DNA from: Vitrella brassicaformis
Taxonomy: Eukaryota; Sar; Vitrellaceae
Length of the DNA stretch: 60,968 nucleotides
Direction: 5' to 3'
Assembly (NCBI GenBank): GCA_001179505.1
Contig: CDMY01000488.1
Location: forward strand, 286,744-347,711
Shown: positions 46,409-57,959 of the stretch, piece by piece
Layout: every line of letters starts with the position of its first letter
Position numbering within the stretch: the stretch's first letter is position 1
Translations under genes and position numbers: made by a program
Notes under the pieces: model-generated
Database searches by the model: none
Told to the model about the DNA's origin: nothing
What the model saw: only the letters and a program-made list of their open reading frames with translations

Positions 46409-47316
46409 ATGAAGCTGCTCACTGCGATCATGTCGGTCATGGCCGCTTCCATGCTCCAGCTTTCGAGTGCCTTCACATCTGTCATCCCAGAGCCGACGAG
46501 CATGATCCCGTCACGGCAGCCATCTCTATCTCTCAGGAACATGCGTGCAAGACGGTCGGGCGGCGCATCGTCCCTTTCGATGCTAGGCAACTTCTTCAAC
46601 AGTGACCCGAAAAAGGCCGCAGTGTCAAAGGCAAAATATGAGACGGTTGTGGTGCCGCCGGACTTCAGGTGAAGTCGAGAGCACTCGGACTGACAGGAGT
46701 GCAGGGATTGCGTGCTGCATGCGCCTGTGTGTTTCGATGCTTCCAGGTTGGCGGCTGGCTTTGTCGCGGGCGGCGCTGCACTGTGTCTGGCGGCCAACAA
46801 CTACGCAGCGGGCGTGCCCATCGGCCTCATCGGGGCATTCCTCGCACTGCAGACCACACGAGTGCGGTTCGAATTCGATGCCGACTCACTCGAGGTGACT
46901 GACACACAATTAGTGTCGTCATGCCCACGGACGGATGGTCTCCTTGTGGATTGGGGATGTGATGTGTGCAGGTGAAGATCTTGAAGAAGGACGGCGACGC
47001 CGAGACGCTCGCTGATTCAGGTGACAACTTTGCGGTGGGTGGCGCGAATCGGTGGAAGTACGACACGTTCACCAACTGGGAGATGTACCCGAGCCCATCG
47101 CTGCCCATCCTAGTCTACTTCAAGGAGACCCAAACCATACCAGAAGGACAGATACACTTGTAAGTGAGGCCATGAACGCAGCGCGCCACGCGACAGCACA
47201 CTTCACCATCCCTTCCCTCTTCCCTCTGTGCGGTGCTCAGCTTCCCCGTTATCATGAATGGCCGAAAGCTTTACGAGATCATGGAGGAGAGATGTCCTCG
47301 TCTGCCCAGAGACTGA
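46409..47316 (+). CDS. DUF3119 family protein with secondary-plastid targeting leader
   Basis: ATG 46409. The N-terminus has a signal peptide (MKLLTAIMSVMAASMLQLSS) followed by AF and a Ser/Arg-rich, acid-poor segment, the bipartite leader of proteins sent to a complex plastid. The mature part shows a hydrophobic pair of segments (FVAGGAALCLAANNYAAGVP, IGLIGAFLALQTTRVRF), FEFDADSLEVKI, NFAVGGANRWKYDTFTNWEM, and LPILVYFKETQ, joined over the last intron (H-F-F) to FPVIMNGRKLYEIMEERCP, ending at TGA 47314-47316. This matches the DUF3119 family of cyanobacteria and plastids, whose function is not established. Three introns. Predicted thylakoid or plastid-envelope membrane protein. Confidence 0.85.
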
Positions 47317-47699
47317 CACATACAGACGGACAGGCAGGCAGGCAGGCAGGCAGACACGCAGGCACGCACACACCTAGGCATTGCGAAGGGTTGACGAGGG
47401 AGCGGGAGCGGGCGGTCACTGCACTGAATGGGGTGGCGATGTGATGCATCGCGCACGGTGATCTGGGTGCATGGTGGATCTGAGAGGCTGTGCCACACCA
47501 CGAGTGTTTTCTGAGTGTGTGCATGGAAGTGCATTTGGGACATTCACTGACGTTGCCTGGCAAAGAGCCTCTCCAGACATACAGCCAAAGCACTGTCGCG
47601 GCAGCGGTTTCAGGGAGAAACCCTGCGAGCTAAGAAGTGCGAAGGGTGGAGAAGTTGTCTTCCCACAGCGTTCTTCGATTCGTTGGTGAAAGAGGCGTC
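47317..47699. other. Intergenic with one promoter-element copy
   Basis: No protein-like frame. AGGC/GGCA repeat near 47333-47355. The candidate promoter element is at 47624-47631. Confidence 0.6.
47624..47631 (+). promoter_or_regulatory. Candidate promoter element TGCGAGCT, upstream of unknown gene
   Basis: GAAACCCTGCGAGCTAAG context, 69 bases before ATG 47700. The eleven-base stretch AAACCCTGCGAGCT is shared with the copy at 57683. Confidence 0.5.
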
Positions 47700-50571
47700 A
47701 TGGAAGACCTTCAAGGCATCATCGCACGGTGGGCCCCACGGGAAATGCACCACTTCTTCCTCACGCACACTCCCGCAACCTCATGCGCATTGAGCGGCTC
47801 TATTGTGCTTCGGGGGTGCCCATCGTCTCATGGGGGTCACGCGTTTCACGATGCATGACACTGTGGACGGTCTCTTCCTGTGGTTGCGTGCCATGTGCAT
47901 TCTCTCAGTCGCCCCAAAAATGAGGCCTGCTTCTGCTTGTGTGCTTCGCAGGTGCTGCCGTCTTGGGTGTGGCGACCTTGTTGTGGTCCGGTCCACACCC
48001 CAAGACGCCACCGCAGTGGAGCGTCTCGTCGAGAAGACAATCAACAAGCACATCGCCACGTTCGACAAAGCGACCCAGCCCTTCCAGCCAAACGTGCTGC
48101 ACGTCGACGGTGTGTGTGATGCGGCCGATGTGCTGCGGGACATCTGCGAGGCCATGTGGGGGCGCAGTAAGGGCGGCGGGGGGATCAAGAATGAGGTGCA
48201 GTTTATGTTTGATCACGCTACCCTCGGCGGAGAGTTGCACATGGGGGCGTTGCTACATCTCATTCTGGAGAAATTCAGAAAGAAAAAGGGCATCTGGTAG
48301 GTGCAGGGAGGGCAAGGAGAGAGGGAGACGGGAAAGGGATCTCCCTCATCGCATCGATGTGTGTCTCGCCCCTGCAGGTACGTGGTTGTCACGAATGTGG
48401 ACCAGTTGCCTCTCGGAATGCTGGCTGACCTCACTCAAGACCCTCGCTCGAAGATTGCAGTCATTGGTACAGATGCATAGCAGAAAGACCGATCGGGCGC
48501 TGCCTCTTTGCCACTGTACTCGCTGTCTCTTGTAGGCCTGGACACCAATGGATCACATTCACCCAGCTATAGCAGCAGCGCCTCTGATGGTATAGTCACT
48601 GAGCGACCCCTTGCAAAAAGCTGTCATGTGCCGGCCTGTGTCTCTCTGGCTATGCCTCAGATCCGAATGCCACGCCCAAGTATGAAATGCTCCACCTCGA
48701 CGAGACCAAACAACTCACAAACCAGAAAACCCCCGGCCCTCCCGGGGCCCGACCGGAGAACAACACTGTCACACCCGCCGGCCTCGGAGCCAAGGTGATC
48801 GACCTCGAGATGTCCTTCCTGGGCAATGACATCAGCGAAGGTGCAGCGAAGAAGGCCAAGCAGAGAAACCTCACGGGCTCCATTCGTGAGCCTCGCAAGC
48901 GTGTGTCCAAGAAGGTCGGGCCGTACAAGGAGGAGGATGGCCTCTTTGTGATGCGGATGGCCAAGATACGCAAGTATGCGACGGCCTGTGGCCGGGCCTA
49001 TGAGTTGCGGGAGCGTCAGGGGGACAATTTGGCGATTGACATTGACAAAGACGAGGCGGAAGACAAGGCATTGTGAGCACACAGCCCCGAGACATTCATG
49101 AGTATATCTCCATCTCTTTGTCGATTCAGGTTTGCGTTGGTTGATAGTCGAAAGAAGTACACGAGATCGCCCAAGAGATCTCGCAAACCAGTCGACGAGT
49201 GAGCCGTGAAGAGCTTTCGTCCATGTACCATGGCATTCATGCCTAAATGTATGTATGTCTGTGGGTGTGCAGCTCACCAGTGGGCTTCATATACCATGGC
49301 CCCAAGACGAAGAAAGGCGCAGGCTGCGCCGCCGCCATGAACCCAATCTCTCTGTGAGGACACACAAGGGGAGACATGCGACATGAGAGCAAAGAGACAC
49401 CACCTTTGTGACGTTGTTGTGACGTGTCTCTACAGCGATCGCGCGGGCACCTGGTCGACAGAGGAGGGCACCAACCGCATGTCTGATGGCTCTGGATCGC
49501 TGCCGTATTTCCCTCCGTACTATGAAGAGAAGGGGAAGCCGCTCGAGCCCGAAACCAAAAACAAGCAGCACAACAAAGAAAAGTAAGCCTTAGGGATGGA
49601 AAGGCAGCCTTTCACACGGTCATCTGAATTTCCTTCCCAGGATATCGCTGGCTGCCGAGCTGCGGAAGGTGCACAAGAGAGGGAAAGGGACGAAGGGCAC
49701 CCTCCTTGTGCCAACTCCTGAGGCGCAGCACATCAAAAGCAAGCCAACAATGGAAGACGTCAAGTAGGGAACTGATGAATGCAGGGCCAAGAGGCAGGGA
49801 GAAGTGCCGTCTCTGTGCCTTCTTGGCCTGTGTGTGCAGCGTATATGCCCCTCTGGATCTGCCGTCGGTCGCAAACAAGTATCGTCATCGGTTGTCGTCG
49901 CCTCCGTTCCCTGAGCAAGAGCCCGATCCCTTCCAAAACGCACCATCGCACCGTCATGCCAACAACAGGACCCACCAGATGATCACCCGCGGTCGCAGGG
50001 CCAACGTCAGCAAGCGCTACCGCAGCCCCTCGCCATCTTCCGTGCGTCAGCCGCCCAAGAAAGCGGTCCGGAGGGACGCACCCGCACGCAAACGCCGCAG
50101 CGGCCCTCACATTGTCGAGATGCCAATGTTCGGTGGCCTTCCTGAGCCGGATGGAGGCGCTCTTGCCCCTCTGTGGCAGGGCGAGAAGAAATGGAAGGAG
50201 TGGCATGCGAGACGTCTGGCCCGGGAAGCGATGAAGCCAAAGGTGGTCGTGCTGCCCCAAGATGTGGCGCTGATTGAGAGCCTCAGACAGGACGAGCCCC
50301 TGCTGCGTGACCGGACCGCAGATGTGGAAAGGATCCGCATTCGCTGCCGGTCGGTCAACACACACACACACGCACGCACGCACGCACGCACGCACATACA
50401 CACGCATGGATGGTGTCCCCCCCTCTCACACACAGGGCCCAGGGTATCGATGACGAGGAAGAGGAGGACATTGCCAAGTATGAGGCGGGACTCCCCAGCA
50501 TGAAGGACTGGCTCGGGGAGAACTGCAGACACAGCTGGATGCGGCACTTGGTCGGTGAATATACCCCATGA
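47700..50571 (+). CDS. Unknown basic protein, many short exons
   Basis: Start is uncertain: ATG 47700 (MEDLQGIIARWAPREMHHFF) follows the promoter element, while a continuous frame also has an ATG at 47830. The region from about 47960 encodes DATAVERLVEKTINKHIATF, VLHVDGVCDAADVLRDICEA, then YVVVTNVDQLPLGMLADLTQ, which loosely recalls an AAA+-like strand order (as in ORC/CDC6) but has no Walker A that I can find. Later exons are Lys/Arg-rich and disordered: KKAKQRNLTGSIREPRKRVS, SVRQPPKKAVRRDAPARKRR, then WQGEKKWKEWHARRLAREAM, and the acidic DDEEEEDIAKYEAGLPSM. Ends GEYTP, TGA 50569-50571. Perhaps a nuclear protein from its basic composition. Confidence 0.6.
50354..50405. repeat. (CA)n(CGCA)n microsatellite
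   Basis: CA run passing into CGCA repeats in the last intron of the unknown basic-protein gene. Confidence 0.85.
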
Positions 50572-50767
50572 GCTATCTGCTCACTGCACTGGGAAAGGGA
50601 TGCTCTTCAACACATTTTTTCGTTTGACAGTTTTGTTTTTGACAATCGATCGGGGGATGATGTCGGCGAATGAGCAAAGACTCTCAAAGCACTTGCTTTC
50701 AATGCACTTGGTGCATGGCAGCCTGTGTGTGGCCCATTAAGCAATTGACATTCAGCCAGCCAGCCAG

Positions 50768-51433
50768 TCAGTCATGCATCTTATCAGAGCACTCAACATT
50801 GCATGAGGACGGGTCAGTCAGATTCCCGCGCCAACCCCTCACCTCACAGGAGGCCTCCCTTAGACACCCGTAATATTTCTCCCGCCAATCGTCGCAATCA
50901 ATGTTCTTTCCCGTTTGCGAAGAGCAGCCGAGCCCCGCTGCCTGACCGGCTCTTGCACTCGTGTTCCGAGGCAGAAAACCTTCCTGGAAAGACGAGGACA
51001 ACACTTTGGTACCCATGGACATATCCATGTGTCTCCTCGTGGATGTACCTCATGGGCGGCGGCCTCCTCTTCGCCGCAGGAGCACTCGTTGAACATGCAC
51101 GCCTTCCGCAGATCCAAGAGCACTGGCTGCAGTCTTGTGGCGCTTCCGCTGTGGTAGTGTTGTGCTGTCTCATTGAGTATCCCGATGCAGGCGTCTCCAG
51201 TCACAATGCCAAAGCCCTGGCCGACTAAGAACTCTGTCAGAGAAGCCGACAGACTTGAAACGGGCGGCTCTTCCTCGGTCGAATTCTGCAATGCCATGCC
51301 AAGAAAGATACGAAGCTCAATCATCATTTTCTCGTGAGCTCACCTCAAGGGCGCTGCATGACGTCAGGCACCCCAGAACAAAGAAGGAGACAATGAAGGG
51401 GCACATGTCGTTCTGAGACTGGGGGGAAGTCAT
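50768..51433 (-). CDS. Small secreted cysteine-rich protein
   Basis: ATG 51433 gives MTSPQSQNDMCPFIVSFFVL, a signal peptide; an upstream ATG at 51517 is possible but would start beyond the putative promoter element. The mature protein has NSTEEEPPVS, ITGD-like and NETAQ glycosylation-type sites, and many cysteines: KACMFNECSCGEEE, then LGCSSQTGKNIDCDDW, GCLREASCEV and CNVECSDKMHD before the stop at 50768. The two Cys-rich halves lie in different frames and are joined if a 29-base GT-AG intron (50984-51012) is removed. The first intron (about 57 bases) lies near 51300-51340. No family recognised. Confidence 0.6.
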
Positions 51434-51451
51434 GCAGGTTAGGGGCCCAGT

Positions 51452-51459
51452 AGCGAGCT
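51452..51459 (+). promoter_or_regulatory. Variant promoter element AGCGAGCT (divergent pair)
   Basis: One mismatch (A for T at position 1) to TGCGAGCT. It lies 19 bases upstream of ATG 51433 (minus) and 57 bases upstream of ATG 51516 (plus). Confidence 0.35.
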
Positions 51460-51515
51460 CGAAACACGAGAGAAACCCTATCAAAAACCATCTTGAGAAA
51501 GAGCGTCGTACGGCC

Positions 51516-54500
51516 ATGCGACAGGGCAGCAAGAGAAGTCCATCAATGAAAGGGCATGTGGGGGGATCCGCTTGTCTCAGGTCGAGTCTCTGGTACGCAT
51601 TCACAGGACATCACCTGGTGATGCCCATTGTGTGTCCGACTGATTGTCTTCAGGGTTGGTCCTGAGGCTCTCCTGGCTGTATCATCCCTCTTCGCTGCGC
51701 TTCTGAACCCTGAACTGGACGCCGCATATACCAAGACGGAGGCTTTCGAAGTGTCTTGCACCGGGGAGATGGCGATCGTGGAAAGCGGCCTCCGATTTAG
51801 GGCCCTGCACCACATGGCCATGTCGTAAGAACGCAGGAGGATGGCTCAGCCATTTTTGGACCCGCCTTGCTGTCGTGTCTTGCAGAGCATTTCAGGCGAG
51901 CGGCGCGGACTCCGTCCTTCTGGTCCTGTCACAGCTGATGATATGGCTCACTGAAGAGGTAGAAACATGGTGTCCATCTGTTCCGCATTGTCTCGGTCGT
52001 GTTATGCCTGCTTCTTGCAGCACGCAATGGGTCTTGTTCCAGACGATGCTGACGTGCCCATGCTGCAAAAGGTATGTATGCACGGCTGCGTACCTCAATT
52101 ATGGACGCCAGGTCACCGGCTCTCTGATGCGGTCAGATCCTGGGTTTGGCACTTGCGACAGTCATACTCAAGCTGGTGGAGTTCCCCCAGACGAGAGACA
52201 CAGGGGCTGCAGTGCCACACAAGCCCAAATCGAGCGGCGACTCGGCAGACCAGACACACAAAGGGTGGTCGAGCAACGCCGACGGGAGCGAGGGCGAAGC
52301 ATTACCAATGAGTGCCTCCGAGGTCTGTGATGAGATTGTAAAGACCGTGTCACGGTGCTGTGGTTTTCTTGAGGGCAACGCGCCAACCCCAGACATGACG
52401 TCGACGGACAAGAAGTGGGGCCAGCGCACGAAACCCGACGACAGATGTCTCATCGATCAACACGGCATGCATTTTGCGTGTGTGCGTTGTAACTGTGCTC
52501 AGCTCTGACACACAAGACGGAGCAAGCCATCGAAGCGGCCGTGTGGACGTTGAAGATACGACGTGGCGCACTATCGACCTCAGAGTCATGCTCGCAGCTG
52601 CTTCGGGCTTTCTTCATCACCTGAAGGTAAGAAACAGCTCTTCACATAGGGTGGCTGCCAGCAAAATATGCCCTTGCGTTGTCAATCAGAAGGAGGCAGC
52701 ACGTGCCAAGGAGCACTTCGAGCATGCAGCGAGGACGGCAGAGGAGCATTCGGCGCCTTGGCCCACAGGGCCAGCGACACAGCCCAAGGATGGCACCCTT
52801 GCTGTCATATTGCTCAACCTGGCCACGCTGAGTAGCCAGTGCCCAAAAAGGTACCTGTGTGTGAGTTCGCGATCACTTCATCTGTATCTAACCTTATTTG
52901 ATGTCATTCGTTGTAGGATGACGGCTGAAGAAGCCGTCACAACACTCAATTCGCTGCAGGGGGCCCTCAACTCGCTGAAGAACTGGTGACAAAATAGCCA
53001 TGAGGGCATAAAGTCAACAAGTGCTTGTCACGTTCTCTTGTTGTCTCTCTCAGTGGCGTGATTCCAGCTAGTGTCTCCAGACAAGCCCTACCGCTGCAAT
53101 GTGACACGCCTGAGCTACCTCTGGTCCCGCCAGATAGCGGTAGGAACATCGGGCCGAGCAGGGCAAGGACAGCATTGCACAACTCCGAGGATGACGGCGC
53201 GTCCCTTGTGGGGTTCTTGGTGCGAGCTGCAAGGCTTTTATTCAGCCGGGCGGCGCTGCAAAATGATGCTCCAAGCAACAAAAGGCCGGCAGAGGGACGA
53301 AATGGCACACTCGATGACGTCTTGCGGGAGCTTCTGCTGGTGAGACACCCTCTAGCGCATTTCTCCCGACGGTAGTCGACTGCCCATTCTTTCTTCGTGT
53401 GTTAGGTATGTTTCTACAACTGCGGCGCTGTACTATCCCAGCTGGCAGTGACTCCCCTTCGCAATTCCGACCCCGAATCATCAGCATCCCAGTCTCCCAC
53501 CAGTCCCTACTACACCCCTCCCCATTCGGCCCTTGATCGTCTGGAGAGTGTCCACGAGGGAATGGAGCGTCTTGAGGCGAGCGTTGCTGTTCTGGGGGAG
53601 GGTCTTGAGCTGGGCAATGCTCTATTCGGATCGGAGCACGCCCTGGTGGAGATGCTCACGCATGCCCTCGCACGACAGGTTAGCCTTCAGCAACGAGTCC
53701 TGTCTCTTGCACTTCTCAATGCGTCTGACTTCCTGCGTTTTCAAGAGAGCATTCCTGAAGGCTGCTCTGCTCCGCGAGAGGAGACGGAACCCTCAGCCGG
53801 CAGCAGAGCGGCGTAAGCACCGGACAGAGCGGCTTGAGGATAAGCCCAAGCCAGCCGTATCTCGGAGCAAGCCGACTCCTGCCCCATCGAAATCCTCGCC
53901 AAAACGCCCAGCTGTCCCTGCTGCATCACCCCGCACGCAGGCGTCCCCCCGTCCATCAATCTTGTCGTCCAAGCTACGGCTATCGAGGCCGTCGGTTCCA
54001 GTGCTGCAGGAGCGGCCGACGTGCAGTGCTCCCCAATACACACTCGTGACGGCATCTGTGTCGCCCATTGAGAAGAGCCAAGATGCCGCAAAGATCGTGC
54101 ACTGCCTGGACGACCATGTGGGGGACAGCTGGCAGAGACCGACTCTCCCTCCCTCGCGGACGACCTTATCATCGCGAGCATCGCATGTCAAGACACGCCC
54201 AGCATCCAGGTCCAATGTTCGTGCGTCTCCATATGCAATCACATCGATATCGTCCTCCGTCCTCACACAGCAGGCAAGCAATGCGCGCAAGTGATGCATC
54301 ACTCCACATCATGTCGCGTGAAGTCTCTGTGCCGTCTGTGCAGGGTCGTGTCTCGCCGTCCAGCCATCCACCACAAACCGCAGCCGTGGTCACGCCAGCG
54401 CCCTCTGCATATCCTCGTGGCGGCACCCCTGCCCCTGACAAGACTGTGGGCAGCAAAACGACGACCAAGCAAAGACCCCAAAGTTCTCCCTCGCACAGAC

Positions 54501-54832
54501 AACGACGCGCCACACATCGCCATCAGCCATCAGCAACAGAAGAGGGCATTGGAGAGAGCTGCGATGCGGCAGAAGAGACACCGCATCCACATGATGAGCA
54601 ACTGACGTCGCCTCTGGTGCTGTCCGCTCCCACCCCATCGCCTCAAGCCCATCGAGACAGCGCCATCCAGCGGAAAAGAGTGCCGGTTTTGTGGTCTTCT
54701 GCAGCGCTACGACTGCCGAACAGCATGGAGAGGAGCATGCACAAGCGCCTGCCTGACTGCAGCCTGCAGAGGCCTCTGCTTAAGACATCAATCCTTCGCT
54801 CTCATTTGCATCGGTGGACCTGTCAAAGCTAA
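51516..54832 (+). CDS. Large unknown protein with disordered C-terminus
   Basis: ATG 51516 (MRQGSKRSPSMKGHVGGSAC) joins in phase (SSLW to VGPEALLAVSS) over a 61-base intron. The first half is helical, perhaps armadillo-like: LLAVSSLFAALLNPELDAAY, SVLLVLSQLMIWLTEE, ILGLALATVILKLVEF, VMLAAASGFLHHLK, MTAEEAVTTLNSLQGALNSL. Then a stretch with SALDRLESVHEGMERLEASV (coiled-coil-like), and after about 53780 a long Ser/Pro/Arg-rich disordered tail, ending SHLHRWTCQS and TAA 54830-54832. Joins past 54200 are uncertain: three frames stay open there. No domain recognised. Confidence 0.5.
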
Positions 54833-54988
54833 TGGATGGTCGGATGGATGGATGGATGGATGGGTCGGTTGCTCAATTGGTGTACTCGCTACACGTAGTC
54901 CTTCATCAATGTTCTTGAGGTGTGAGAATGATTCGAACTAATGTCTCTGGCAAGACCACACATGTGTGCCCGGGCGGGCGCGCATCCA

Positions 54989-57423
54989 TCAACTAACTGG
55001 GTCCATATGCATGTCGTTGCATAGAAAACACAACCGATCGATCGCGTGCTCTGGCTGCTTAAGGGAAACATCCAGAAGGGGAACAAAGGACCTGTCTCGA
55101 TATAAAATGTACGCAGCGATCTCTGCTGCCGTGAGGTGAGTCTTGCAGTCCTGAATCACACCTACAGAGACACTCCACGCGGCGGCGTCCTGATCGATCA
55201 CATCACTGACACCCTACCCGTGTCGTGGACAACATATGCATCGTACCCCGGTTTGCTTCTTGTCTTCCAGTTTGGTGGCATCTGAGTGCTCGATGATCCC
55301 AGCCGCCAGCATCTTGTCGAGCTTGTCCTCTAGCCTGACGAGCTGCTGGATGAGCTGCTGGATGAGGGGGGGATTGGCGGGCTGGGATGGTGTCGGTCGC
55401 GGTCAGACACGCGCACGACACCCCCACCAGGCCCGCTCTGCTCTCACTGTTGCATCAAAAACGGAAGCGGCGCAGGGCCGCCTCCTCCCTCTGCTTCGTT
55501 AGCTCCTCCAGCCTGGCCAAGGCCTCTGCCCTCTGCTGCTGGTGGCGAGCCCCAGGCAGGTCGCCACTCGGAGCGGCTTGGCGGGTTTGGTGGGCTTGGC
55601 GGCCATGGCGGGCCTGGTGGGCTTGGTAGTGGTGGGCTTAGCGGGCTTGGCGGCCTTAGCGGGCTTGGTGGTGGGGGGCTTGGCGGCGGGTTTGGTGGTG
55701 GTGGGCTTCTGCTTCAGCGTGCCCTCCCTCGCCCACTTCCGCATCAGACGAGCCAGCTCCGCGTCCCTGGTGGCTCTGGCTCTGGCGGCACCTGCCGCCA
55801 TCTTCTCCGACTGCACAAGCAAGCACACGGGAACAGACAAAGGGAATGACCTTCCTGTCCTCGACCGCTGTTTGGTCCATCATTTTGTTACCTCTGCCCA
55901 CATCCTGGCCTTCTCCTAGGGTGTCAGCCAGTTCGCTACCTCCTGATGGACAGACAGACAGAACACCGCACGCCGAGATTGAGAGGTGTGCTGCCATTCA
56001 ATGCGTGTGCCGTCGCTCACCTCCTCAGTGAGCGGCTCGTAGCCAAACATGACATCGTCCCACTCTATACACTGGCAAGCCATCTCATAGGCCGACGTCA
56101 TGGGGCCGTGCGCTTGTTCGATGGCCGCGAAGTGCTGCGCATTGACGTGCTCGATCTCCTCAGCCGTGCACGGGCGGAAGGTACCCACTCGCATGCCCTT
56201 TGGGAAGCGGGTCGTCTCTCCGTGAGGACACGCAGGGCGACCGTGCCGTCTGCTTGGACGCGGGCGATCCCTGCCTTGGGCAGCAGGAAGAGTGGGTGCC
56301 GACGCATCTCGTCAGGATAAAAGTAGCCAAGCGTCCCTGGACGGAGGCACTCTGCCTGCCGGCCGCCCTTCCCCTTGGTCGGCTTGGTGAGAGAGAAGGG
56401 GATGTCCAGCCACCCTGGCCCGTCCACCACTAGGGCCTCCTTGAAGCGCACCGGGTAGCTGTCGAGTGTGGCTCCATCCCATGGTGCCGGCTGAGGTGTC
56501 TCCCCTGTCGCCATGTGTGCGTGGGGTGGTGGGTCGATCCGCAGGGGCGGCACGCCTGTCGGCCGGGCGGAAGGGATGCTCCTCTGCCCGCCCGACTCAT
56601 CATCTACACCATCACAACTCCTCACTCCATCATGGGGCGCCTTCGCCCCGCCCTCGCAGGCCTCGCGGAAGAGGCCTGCCATGCCATCCACCACACTAGT
56701 CGCCCTGTCGCCCATGCTGTCGGGCCAGATGTCGGCTGCAGTCACCAATGTCAAGGTATCCGTCTGTCGATCGCTCGAGGTGGTGGGGTAGTCGTCCAGC
56801 AGCGCGTCGATGTCGTCTGTGTGTGCGTGGGGCCGCAGACATTCTCGGTATTCTGGATGCGTTGCCGAGCCATAGACGACTTCTTCGCGTGCCCAAGCAG
56901 GTCCATGCCGAAGATGACCGGGTGGTGCAGGTCTCGCACGACTCGGAAAGGCCAGCGTGACGTCTTGCGGCCCACAGACACGTCCGTCCAGAAACACCAA
57001 CCCGACCACCTCGAGCGCTTTGTTGGTCTGTCCCTCCGGCCGTATCAGCTGCCGAAGCGGTTGGAACCTCTCGATGAGCTCGGCGCGCTTGGACGGATGA
57101 CGCAGGACGATGTCGCGTAGGAATGGCATGCTGACGCATGTGATGCCTGCGCCCGTGCCGTCCAGGACGGCCAGCCCAGCTCCCCACTTGTTGCTCGATG
57201 TGGCTGCCTCCATTGCCTCGACAGCAGAACGATGGGCGATGGATGCGGCCATCTCGCGCATGGCGTCCGTCAGCATGTCGATGTTGTCGGATAGCCGCGG
57301 ATCGTCTCGCACTCCAAGATGCTCTAGTCGATGCCTCCGACCCGCTGTCGAGCCTGGCCGCCGTGGTGATGCGGGCGGCTCGATCGTCGTACAACTCGAG
57401 GAAGCGCCTCCTCGCTTATCCAT
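54989..57423 (-). CDS. Unknown protein with KP-rich (histone H1-like) tract
   Basis: ATG 57423 opens MDKRGGASSSCTTIEPPASP. The long first exon reaches about 56230 and includes AMREMAASIAHRSAVEAMEA and SMPFLRDIVLRHPSKRAELI. Its frame breaks near 56198-56229, where a 32-base GT-AG intron or an indel leads into GMRVGTFRPCTAEEIEHVNA. A later exon (about 55840-55560) is a Lys/Pro/Ala/Thr tract (KPTTTKPAAKPP and similar units), like histone H1 tails. The C-terminal exons encode LIQQLIQQLVRLEDKLDKML (coiled coil) and CKTHLTAAEIAAYILYRDRS, ending MDPVS and TGA at 54989. Possibly a chromatin or RNA-binding protein; this rests on composition alone. Confidence 0.55.
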
Positions 57424-57682
57424 CGCCCCTCCCAGCTATAGGATAAATTCCTCCTCACACTAAGGGGGCGGTGTGTCAGTCGGCGATGGGATGAGGTCGA
57501 GGGATCCTGCTTCTCCTTGGTTGTCTCGTCGAAGACGGTCCCCCATCGCGCTTGGAAAAGAGGAGAGGGCCTAGGCGGTGCAAACTGGCAAGAGAAAACA
57601 GAAACCGACAAAAAAGGCTCAATATATTCCGCGCGTCTTCACAACTCTCGACAGTCTAAAAAACCCTGGACCTCGGAAACCC

Positions 57683-57690
57683 TGCGAGCT
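57683..57690 (+). promoter_or_regulatory. Candidate promoter element TGCGAGCT (divergent pair KP-rich / pyruvyl transferase-GT8)
   Basis: AAACCCTGCGAGCTCAG context, the only copy in 57424-57959. It is about 260 bases upstream of ATG 57423 and 270 bases upstream of ATG 57960; a probable 5' leader intron (57894-57971) may explain the second distance. Confidence 0.5.
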
Positions 57691-57959
57691 CAGATTGCTG
57701 ACTCTCCAATTCTTCCCCCCCGATGAGACGGTGATGAAGGCACGGCAAGAAAGCTGAAGCCCATCAGCCGCGGAGTTTGTTGGTACCGTTGCTGAGTAGC
57801 GGCGCCTCAGCGGAGGGGACCGAAGCAGCGGGGAAACGGGGAAGGCCAGGACACCGCTGCAGCCACATATCTGCAGCTCAGCAACCACACAAAGGTGAGA
57901 ACATACCTCCTTGATGCACTTGATTCGCCGCTCTCTTCTCATCTCATTATGTTCGTCTG

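Noticed and set aside
47960-48470. Possible ORC/CDC6 AAA+ ATPase
   Set aside because: The YVVVTNVDQL stretch resembles a Walker B region, but no Walker A or sensor motif was found, so the gene is left as unknown.
53221-53228. TGCGAGCT copy inside the large unknown gene
   Set aside because: Lies in coding sequence far from any start; about two such hits are expected by chance.
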